From assembly GCF_022690765.1 (NCBI RefSeq), contig NZ_JALCZA010000034.1, positions 1-51,064 on the forward strand: a stretch of DNA of 51,064 nt. The letters are read 5' to 3'. A program made the position numbers and the translations under genes. This DNA is from Anaeromyxobacter oryzisoli (lineage in GTDB: Bacteria > Myxococcota > Myxococcia > Myxococcales > Anaeromyxobacteraceae). The number at the start of each line of letters is the position of its first letter. The stretch's first letter is position 1. Of this stretch, positions 43,662-51,064 are shown piece after piece. The notes under the pieces are model-generated. The model was not told where the DNA came from and did no database searches. It was given only the letters and a program-made list of their open reading frames with translations.

Positions 43662-44087
43662 GTGTGGACGCTCGAGCCCGGAGCGGCCTCCGGCCGCGTC
43701 GTCGCCGCCGCCGCGTACCTCACGGCGGTGGTGTCGTTCCTGCTGCTGCAGGAGGTCGGGCTCCGGCTCCGGCGCGAGGAGCACCGCGCCTGGTGGGCCG
43801 GCTCCGGGCGCGACCTCCTCAACGTCGCCGGGCTCCTCGCCATCTCCGGCGCGCTGCGATTGCTCGGGCTCTCCGGTCCGGCCGCGCTGCTCGTCGGCGG
43901 CACCCTGACGCTCCTCCTCTTCGGCGTGTCGGTGCTCGTCGCGACCCAGCTCGACGTCCGGCATCCGCGGGCGTGGGCCCTCGCCGCCGGGCTCGCCCTC
44001 GCGGCGCCGGTGCTGCTCGCCGCGGAGCGCGTGGTGGCGGCGTTCGGCGCCGCCGCCCGCGCGCTCTTCGTCCTGCACGCCGGTTAG
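43662..44087 (+). CDS. small multi-helix membrane protein
   Basis: Starting at GTG 43662 the protein has 141 residues with four hydrophobic segments (about 13-31, 51-69, 72-95, 104-121). Basic residues lie in the loop between helices 1 and 2 (LRLRREEHRAWW). No Shine-Dalgarno sequence precedes the start. It is divergent from the lipoprotein gene. No family is recognised. The start is uncertain by a few codons, but the membrane pattern is strong. Confidence 0.65.
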   Translation: MWTLEPGAASGRVVAAAAYLTAVVSFLLLQEVGLRLRREEHRAWWAGSGRDLLNVAGLLAISGALRLLGLSGPAALLVGGTLTLLLFGVSVLVATQLDVRHPRAWALAAGLALAAPVLLAAERVVAAFGAAARALFVLHAG

Positions 44088-44180
44088 TACCGCGCGTCAG
44101 GAGTTGCGAGCCGGAGCCGCACGCGCGGTACGCGAGTGGGGGTCCGGGGGAGGCGGCGCTCCGCCTCCTCCGGGTGGGCG

Positions 44181-44405
44181 CTACCGGTGGGCGCGCGTCG
44201 GCGTCGTCTTCCGCGCGGCGGCGGCGGCCTTCCTCGCACCGTGAAAAGCCTTTCGGAGCACGCGCTTCATCGGCTTCTCCGGCTCCTCCATGTCGACCGG
44301 GTGATAGTCGGCCGGGGCGAGCTCTGGCGCGGTGACGCCCGGCGGCAGATCCATCCCAACGTCACCCGGGCGCTCTACCGTAGCCTTCTGGATCTTGCGT
44401 TTCAT
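44181..44405 (-). CDS. small basic-tailed protein
   Basis: ATG at 44405, with AGGGGGTCT about 8 bases upstream on the minus strand, gives 74 residues. The first half is acidic/Pro-rich (VGMDLPPGVTAPELAPADYH) and the second half is a Lys/Arg/Ala-rich, histone H1-like tail (KRVLRKAFHGARKAAAAARK). The C-terminus could bind DNA or RNA, or membrane phosphates. No family recognised. Confidence 0.6.
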   Translation of the reverse strand: MKRKIQKATVERPGDVGMDLPPGVTAPELAPADYHPVDMEEPEKPMKRVLRKAFHGARKAAAAARKTTPTRAHR

Positions 44406-44707
44406 GGTGAGACCCCCTGATCGCGATGCTGCCATGGTGCGCCCTCGCGTCGGCGCGGGAGGGCGGAGAACGGGGGAGCCTCGGGCGGGGTGACCCACGG
44501 CGGGAACGGGGGAGCCGACCGGGAGAGCGGCTCGGCCCGCTCGTCGAGCGGTGTTCCGGACTTCATCGAGCGGGCGCCCGGTCGCCTGCGAGCCTCGAGC
44601 TTCAGCCCCGGGCCCTCGGGCCTGGCTTCGGGCGCGGGCCCGGGCCCGAGGCGTCGGGCATCAGGCGTCGAGGTCCCAGTGAAGACGAGAGCGCTGCCGC
44701 AGGCGGC
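44406..44707. other. gene-free stretch upstream of groEL terminator
   Basis: No gene is credible. Around 44600-44680 there is low-complexity GC sequence with nested inverted repeats (GGGCCCTCGGGCCT and GGGCCCGGGCCCGAGG). The apparent frames are composition artefacts. Confidence 0.5.
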
Positions 44708-44745
44708 CAAAATGGAGAAGGCCGCCGGGAGATCCCGGCGGCCTT
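44708..44745 (-). terminator. groEL intrinsic terminator
   Basis: Perfect 13-bp inverted repeat AAGGCCGCCGGGA (44718-44730) and TCCCGGCGGCCTT (44733-44745), with the minus-strand product followed by CATTTTGG (bases 44714-44707). It is 35 bases past the groEL stop. Confidence 0.75.
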
Positions 44746-44779
44746 CGGATGCTTCACGCTGCGGAGCGTGAGGCGGCGA

Positions 44780-46763
<1,984 letters not shown>

Positions 46764-46874
46764 GAACTGCCTCCTTGCCGTTCAGTGCCGTCCGCGCGCC
46801 AGGGCGGCGGGCGGCGGTCCGAGGTCTGTCTGTGGCCCTGGCAATCGCTGGCCGGGACTGCCAAAGGCGGGCGT

Positions 46875-46902
46875 ATCGTAACCACCGACCCTGGGCTGTC
46901 AA
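46875..46902 (-). promoter_or_regulatory. groESL sigma-70 promoter
   Basis: On the minus strand TTGACA (46902-46897), 16-base spacer, TACGAT (46880-46875). The -35 is perfect. It leaves a leader of about 105 bases before groES. Confidence 0.55.
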
Positions 46903-46955
46903 GCGAGCCTGCGCATTTCGCAATCGTCCGAAATGAGTGAGTATTTACGGCGCGT

Positions 46956-46982
46956 TTGGCACTCGCCCCGTTCGAGTGCTCG
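46956..46982. promoter_or_regulatory. CIRCE operator (HrcA site)
   Basis: TTGGCACTC (46956-46964), nine bases, GAGTGCTCG (46974-46982) matches the CIRCE consensus TTAGCACTC-N9-GAGTGCTAA at 15 of 18 arm positions. HrcA binds it and represses heat-shock genes at normal temperature. It lies 54 bases upstream of the TTGACA promoter for groES and about 165 bases before the plus-strand gene at 47148. The usual position is on or after the start site, so a second promoter overlapping it is possible (TAAATA on the minus strand at 46947-46942). Confidence 0.85.
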
Positions 46983-47147
46983 CCGCCGCCTGGCGGTGGG
47001 CGGACGCGACTGCCAGCCCGCCGCGAGCAGTCGAAAACCTCCGCTGCCACGGGGGGTTGGCGCCTGGATCCGCGGAGCGTTACGGTCTGTGGAGGCGCCT
47101 CGCGGGGAGGACGGCGGGGCGGCCGGCCGGAAGGGAGGACAGGCGCC
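46983..47147. other. non-coding part of groES/47148 divergent region
   Basis: Nothing gene-like. GGGAGGA (47133-47139) is the Shine-Dalgarno of the next gene. Plus-strand frames before 47148 are extensions without conserved sequence. Confidence 0.4.
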
Positions 47148-47774
47148 GTGGATCGGGAGATCCTCGTCGGGAAGAGCGCCCAGGAGTGGTTCCGCGAGCG
47201 GGTGTCTGACGCCCTGTCGCACCGCAGCCTCCAGATCCAGGAGGTGACCGAGTTCTACCTCGTGAACCTCCTCGCGAGCTTCCTCGAGCGGGAGCGGCTC
47301 TTCTGCCCGCGCTCCGCGGTCGAACACGCCGCCGGCGACGTCCTCGACGAGCCGCTCGCCCTCATCCTGCTCCGGGCGCTCGCCGCCGACCGGCACGCCC
47401 GGGTGCGCGAGCTGCGCCGGCTCGGTGACACGGCCCTCTTCGTCTGCGGGTTCTTCGGCGACTCGCTCGCGCGCTCCGCGGTGGACGTGGACTACTACGT
47501 CGCGATGGGCGAGCGGGCGTACGGCACGCTCGCCGACGCGGAGCGCGGGTGGGCCGGCGCGCCGTTCGGCGAGCTGTCCGATCGGTTCGGCGACTTCGTC
47601 GATCTGTTCGCCGAGATCGCCGAGCTCTCCGATCTCCGCTCCAACCGCGGGCTCGTCCGGCTCTACGAGCGGTTCCTCGCGACGGGATCGGCGCGGGTCG
47701 CGGAGCTGCTGCGCGCCCGCGGCGTGGCGCTGCTCGGCGGGCCGGGCGGCGCGACCCGGAGCCTGAAGCACTGA
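47148..47774 (+). CDS. conserved-looking soluble protein of unknown function
   Basis: GTG at 47148 follows GGGAGGA by 8 bases and gives 208 residues. It is mainly helical with no signal or membrane helix, for example EWFRERVSDALSHRSLQIQE, VNLLASFLERERLF and ALFVCGFFGDSLAR. Tyr/Asp-rich segments (DVDYYVAMGERAYGTLADAE) suggest a folded, conserved protein. It is divergent from groES and shares the CIRCE region. I do not recognise the family. Confidence 0.75.
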   Translation: MDREILVGKSAQEWFRERVSDALSHRSLQIQEVTEFYLVNLLASFLERERLFCPRSAVEHAAGDVLDEPLALILLRALAADRHARVRELRRLGDTALFVCGFFGDSLARSAVDVDYYVAMGERAYGTLADAERGWAGAPFGELSDRFGDFVDLFAEIAELSDLRSNRGLVRLYERFLATGSARVAELLRARGVALLGGPGGATRSLKH

Positions 47775-47967
47775 TGAACTTGAGGCGCCGGACGCCCCGC
47801 CTCCGCCCAGGCGAGCCGGTGGACCATGCCCCGCGCGGCGCGGCCGTGGGCGCTCGCCCGCGCCTCGAGCGCTCGCAGGCGAGGCGGGGCTGGGACGCTG
47901 CGGTGGCGCGGGGCGAGGGCGGCGCCCCGGACGCCTCCGCCCTACCTTCGGTGCGGGGAGGGGGCAC

Positions 47968-48663
47968 ATGAAGACTTTCGCGACGAAGAACAAGGACAAG
48001 GTGATCGATCTGCTCGCGGAGCGCCTCTGCTTCGAGCGCGCGAGCGTGAAGCTGTACGAGAAGGTCATGGAGCGGATGGCGCGGGCGGCGGCCGCGCGCG
48101 AGACCGCCAGCGAGGGCGAGGGCGACTACACCACGTACGGCCTGAGCGGCTATGGGAGCGACGTGTTCCGCGGGATGCACCGCGACATCGGTCAGGAGCA
48201 AGGAGCGTCCGAGGACGAGCGCCGGACGCGCGAGCGCGAGCGGCGCGTCGTGGCGGAGATGGTCCCCCGGGTGAAGGCGATCCAGGAGCAGGAGCAGGAG
48301 CACCGGCACTGGCTCGAGGATCGCATCCGGGAGCTCGGCGGCGACGCCCGGGCGCGGACCGAGCTGGCGAGGCTGAGCGCGCGGGAGATGAAGGGGATCG
48401 AGGCGGTCGTCGCGAAGGATCCCGAGCTCCCGCACCTGCTCCACGCCCTGCTCGCGGCGGAGCACGTGGACAGCGCGGGGTGGGATCTGCTCGCCGTGCT
48501 CGCCGCCGAGGCGGGCGACCTCGAGGCGAAGAGCGAGTTCGAGGAGCGCCTCCACCAGGAGGAGCGGCACCTCGCCTTCCTCCGCGAGGCGCTGCGTTCC
48601 TTCACCGCGCAGGACGTCCTGGACGCGGAGCTCGAAGCGCCGCCCATGCCTCACGCACCGTGA
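47968..48663 (+). CDS. ferritin-like diiron-domain protein
   Basis: A 231-residue helical protein with the four-helix-bundle metal motifs of the rubrerythrin/ferritin-like group: E-rich helices ERASVKLYEKVMERM and EQEQEHRHWLEDRI, then AAEHVDSAGWDLL and HQEERHLAFLREAL, with two E-x2-H motifs. Likely binds a diiron centre and handles iron or peroxide in the cytoplasm. GGAGGGGG precedes the ATG. The Ala-rich middle loop (about 38-80) is unusual. Confidence 0.7.
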   Translation: MKTFATKNKDKVIDLLAERLCFERASVKLYEKVMERMARAAAARETASEGEGDYTTYGLSGYGSDVFRGMHRDIGQEQGASEDERRTRERERRVVAEMVPRVKAIQEQEQEHRHWLEDRIRELGGDARARTELARLSAREMKGIEAVVAKDPELPHLLHALLAAEHVDSAGWDLLAVLAAEAGDLEAKSEFEERLHQEERHLAFLREALRSFTAQDVLDAELEAPPMPHAP

Positions 48664-48786
48664 CCTCCGAACGGCGAGGTGCCTCGGGCGCGAGGCGCAC
48701 CCGCGACGGCGCAGGGCAAGCGAACGGATCGCGCCCGGTGAAGGACGCGCGAGCGTTCGGGGCGTGATGTCGTCGGAAAGACACGA

Positions 48787-48812
48787 AGGGCGCGCCGGTC
48801 GGGGCGCGCCCT
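48787..48812 (-). terminator. bidirectional stem-loop, rpoZ terminator
   Basis: AGGGCGCGCC (48787-48796), loop GGTCGG, GGCGCGCCCT (48803-48812): a perfect 10-bp stem between the ferritin-like gene and rpoZ. The minus-strand side is followed by a T-rich TTCGTGTCTTTCC. Confidence 0.65.
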
Positions 48813-48852
48813 CGGAGCTCGCGGCGGCGGACGCCGCGGGGGTGGCGGGAGG

Positions 48853-49119
48853 CTAGCGGAGCGTCCGCGTCTGCCCGGCCGGGATGGTGGACTTCTCCTT
48901 GTCGAACTTGCCGGCGAGGGCGTCGCGCACCGAGCGGTCGAACCGGACCTTGCCGGTGGCGATCTCGCGGAGCGCGACCACCGGGGCCTTGTTCTTCGGG
49001 GCACCCTGGAGCGGCCGGGCGCCCGCCATCAGCTGGCGGGCCCGCTTGGTCGCGAGCAGCACGAGCGCGAAGCGGTTGTCCACCAGGGGGAGGCAGTCTT
49101 CGACGGTGACGCGGGCCAT
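48853..49119 (-). CDS. rpoZ: RNA polymerase omega subunit
   Basis: Omega helps assemble the RNA polymerase core. The 88-residue protein shows the family start [20 protein letters not shown], the motif [11 protein letters not shown] and the loop [16 protein letters not shown] short C-terminal tail follows. Start at 49119 with AGAGAGGAAGAG upstream on the minus strand. Confidence 0.95.
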   Translation of the reverse strand: MARVTVEDCLPLVDNRFALVLLATKRARQLMAGARPLQGAPKNKAPVVALREIATGKVRFDRSVRDALAGKFDKEKSTIPAGQTRTLR

Positions 49120-49184
49120 TTCTCTTCCTCTCTACCGATCTGGGCTGAAGGAAAGACGAAACATAGGCGGAAGGACCGGGCGGG

Positions 49185-49805
49185 TCAACGTGAACGGCGC
49201 GGGCCGCCGGCGGCCCCGCCGACCGGCCCCGGAGAAGGGAGGTCCGGCGTCTGGGGGCGGGCGGGGGGCAGGGGCGAGGTCCCCGCGAAGGCCGCCAGGG
49301 CCGCCTCGAGCGCCGAGACGTCCTGCTCCGCGGCGACCACCACGGTCCGATCGGGCGCGAGCAGGAACGCGACGCCGTCGGCGCCGGTGCCGCTCCCCAC
49401 CGCCCACTCGAGCGCGCGGCCGTCGTCGAGCGTCACCCGCACCCGGGCGCGCGGCGTCCGGAGCCCGTACGCCTCGAGCTCCTCGCGGAGCGCGTCGGCC
49501 CGCGCCAGCGTCCCCCGCCGGCGCAGCGCCGCGAGGCGCGCCAGCACCGCGTCCGCCCGGGCGGCCGGGACCGCCGCGCCCTCGCCGCGCCAGCCCCCCG
49601 CCGCGCGCGCCGCCGACACGGTCCGCCCGGCGATCCGCACCTCGATCCGCGACGCGCGCGCCGGCTCGAAGGCCGCCACCTCGGCGCCGCGCCGGATGTC
49701 GCCCGCGATCTCGCGGCTCCGCTCGTGCCGGGCGAACCAGGTGAGGGCCGCGGCGGCGGGGAGGAGCGCCACGAGGATCCCGACGAGGACGCCGCGGATG
49801 CGCAT
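49185..49805 (-). CDS. DUF4340-like membrane-anchored protein
   Basis: A 206-residue protein: one N-terminal membrane helix or signal anchor (VLVGILVALLPAAAALTWF), then a region matching DUF4340 (ASRIEVRIAGRTVSAARAAG, then ARADAVLARLAALRRRGTLA) and a Pro/Gly-rich tail. DUF4340 proteins sit next to ABC transport or gliding genes; none is adjacent here. The ATG at 49805 is chosen by the anchor. Confidence 0.65.
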   Translation of the reverse strand: MRIRGVLVGILVALLPAAAALTWFARHERSREIAGDIRRGAEVAAFEPARASRIEVRIAGRTVSAARAAGGWRGEGAAVPAARADAVLARLAALRRRGTLARADALREELEAYGLRTPRARVRVTLDDGRALEWAVGSGTGADGVAFLLAPDRTVVVAAEQDVSALEAALAAFAGTSPLPPARPQTPDLPSPGPVGGAAGGPRRSR

Positions 49806-49859
49806 GGATCGCGAGACCGTGCCACGGACGGCGCCGGACCGCGAGCCCGCTCGAGGGGC

Positions 49860-50744
49860 CTACGTCTTGCGCCAGTACCCGCTGCCCTGCTCGTCCTTGC
49901 GGTGATCGTACCCGGGGTCGAGCTTCACGAAGGTGCACATCTCGACGAGGCGCGAGTAGATCCGGTCGCCGACGCGCTGCTGGAGCGACATCGACTCGGC
50001 GTCGCGCTGGAACTCCGTCGAGCCGGTCCGGACCACCCGCCCGGGCACCTCGCGCGGGCGCGGCGCCTGCTCCTCCGGGAAGTAGTTGGTCGCGAAGAGC
50101 GTGGAGAGGCCGGAGTTGTACCGGCGGCTCACCAGCTCGTCGAGCATCGACCGCTCCCACTCCGTCCCGCGCTCCTTGCCGAGCTCGTCGATGGCGAGCA
50201 CCGGCACCCCGAGGAGCGGCTTCAGGATGTCCATGTGGCCCCGGTTCGCCGAGAATCCGGCGCGGATGTCCGAGAGGAGCAGCATGAACTCGACGTACCG
50301 GCCGGCGACGCCCTTCTCGAGCGCGAGGTAGCGCAGCGTCGCGACGAGCAGGTGCGTCTTGCCCGCGCCGGGCTTGCCGAAGAAGAGGAAGCCCTGGGTC
50401 GGCGCGTCCCGCCGGAAGCGGTGGGCGAAGTCCTGCGCCACCTGGAGCGCGCTGGCGTGCGGCTGCGCGTAGCAGCGGAAGGTCTCGAAGGAGGCCTTCG
50501 CGATGGCGGGGGGGACGGCGACCCGGTTGAAGAGCGCGATCCGCTCGTCGAGGCTCCGGCAGCTGCACGGCTGCGCCACCATCGAGGTGCCGGAGGGCAC
50601 GAGCGTGTAGCCGGAGCCGCCGCAGTGCGTGCACGACGCCTGGCAGGCGCAGCGGTGTGCGCGCGCGGTCTGGCCGAGGACCTGCTCGACGACGTAGCCG
50701 GCGCCGCCGCACTCCGGGCAGGTCCTGTCCTCGCGATCGGGCAT
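49860..50744 (-). CDS. DnaC/IstB-like ATPase with Cys-rich N-terminus
   Basis: A 294-residue AAA+ protein of the helicase-loader type. The first 62 residues hold four Cys pairs (CPEC, CAC, CTHC, CSC), two within CxxCGGxGY, the DnaJ-like zinc-binding pattern. Walker A is GKPGAGKT (123-130) and Walker B VLAIDE (182-187), followed by a Sensor I-type ATNYFPEEQ. It may load the replicative helicase in place of DnaC/DnaI, or serve a mobile element; no transposase is close. It lies 15 bases after the cut CDS upstream, on the same strand. Confidence 0.8.
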   Translation of the reverse strand: MPDREDRTCPECGGAGYVVEQVLGQTARAHRCACQASCTHCGGSGYTLVPSGTSMVAQPCSCRSLDERIALFNRVAVPPAIAKASFETFRCYAQPHASALQVAQDFAHRFRRDAPTQGFLFFGKPGAGKTHLLVATLRYLALEKGVAGRYVEFMLLLSDIRAGFSANRGHMDILKPLLGVPVLAIDELGKERGTEWERSMLDELVSRRYNSGLSTLFATNYFPEEQAPRPREVPGRVVRTGSTEFQRDAESMSLQQRVGDRIYSRLVEMCTFVKLDPGYDHRKDEQGSGYWRKT

Positions 50745-50759
50745 GGGGGGCCCCGGAGT

Positions 50760-51064
50760 CTACACGGATCCGCGCAGGCAGGTGAGCCCCGCCCGCCGCG
50801 CGGCGTCGAGCAGGTGCAGCCGGAGCGCCTCGCGGTGCGCGCGCCGGCTCGCGCCGCGAACCCGGGGGCCGGCGAGGTCGCGGACGCGGCGCCCGAGCGC
50901 CGATCGCTCCGCGCGCGGGAGGCTCGCGACCCAGGCCGCGAGGAGGTGCGCGTCGGCCCGGGCGATCGCCTCCTCCGCGCGCGCGAGCGGCGAGCCGGCG
51001 GGGTGGACCGTCTCCAGCGCCCGCCACGCCGCGCGGTACCCGTCTCGCAGCGCCGCCGGCGCCG
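50760..51064 (-). CDS. C-terminus of hypothetical protein, cut by window end
   Basis: The minus-strand frame is open from the window edge to TAG at 50760-50762. The visible 101 residues are helical and Arg/Ala/Leu-rich (ALRDGYRAAWRALETVHPAG, then WVASLPRAERSALG and HREALRLHLLDAARRAGLTC). The stop lies 15 bases before the DnaC-like start. Codon use fits real coding DNA, and the partner may be coupled to the ATPase, but no family is evident. Confidence 0.55.
   Translation of the reverse strand, partial: APAALRDGYRAAWRALETVHPAGSPLARAEEAIARADAHLLAAWVASLPRAERSALGRRVRDLAGPRVRGASRRAHREALRLHLLDAARRAGLTCLRGSV

Overview
The window is a very GC-rich chromosomal segment that reads as a myxobacterium, most likely Anaeromyxobacter or a close relative. 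The reasons are the AgmX/PglI-type C-terminal domain, the multihaem c-type cytochrome with fibronectin-like domains, the myxobacterial style of beta-barrel plus short OPX export pair, pervasive GC at third codon positions (which produces long false ORFs on the opposite strand), and RecA, GroEL, KdpABC and RNase P RNA genes of ordinary bacterial type. Genus assignment is inference, not a search result.

Layout. (1) 1-8456, plus strand: an envelope-machine-like operon of a TPR protein (cut by the window edge), a small secreted protein, a TonB-like AgmX/PglI protein and a 1556-residue FG-GAP plus Ig-like repeat protein. (2) 8471-11120: a new promoter, a small secreted protein, an outer-membrane barrel and a short polysaccharide-export (OPX) lipoprotein. 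(3) 11121-11999: a gene-free block with 167-bp tandem repeats full of hairpins. (4) 12000-14598: comM and recA. (5) 14858-23008, minus strand: pssA-pgpA-cinA operon, a secreted peptidase/propeller/barrel protein, an RlmA-like methyltransferase and a beta-helix protein. (6) 23287-24442: nth and the RNase P RNA gene rnpB. (7) 24443-28625: an accessory-looking stretch with an AbrB/Doc toxin-antitoxin pair whose toxin is frameshifted, an unknown 130-residue protein, a SUKH-domain protein, a four-helix membrane protein and a lipoprotein. (8) 28909-31611: a 15-haem-motif secreted cytochrome. (9) 31706-39419, minus strand: a high-affinity potassium operon (27-residue ORF, kdpF, kdpA, kdpB, kdpC, N-terminal-only kdpD, then a separate histidine kinase), preceded by a four-PAS hybrid kinase. 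(10) 42450-44405: small envelope proteins. (11) 44780-46763: groES-groEL with a CIRCE operator in the divergent upstream region. (12) 47148-51064: an unknown conserved-looking protein, a ferritin-like protein, rpoZ, a DUF4340-like protein, a DnaC-like ATPase and a cut CDS.

How parts work together. The Kdp block is a complete pump plus a sensor split into two polypeptides, with no KdpE regulator in view. The 8543-11120 group looks like a stand-alone outer-membrane polysaccharide exit with no glycosyltransferase, flippase or polymerase nearby. The 1-8456 operon would be expected to couple to a TolQ/TolR (AglRQS-like) motor encoded upstream of the window. Noncoding features of note are an rnpB with a promoter placed exactly for its P1 helix, three copies of a REP-like hairpin family, the 167-bp tandem repeat, a sigma-54-like promoter at comM, and a palindrome over the antitoxin promoter.
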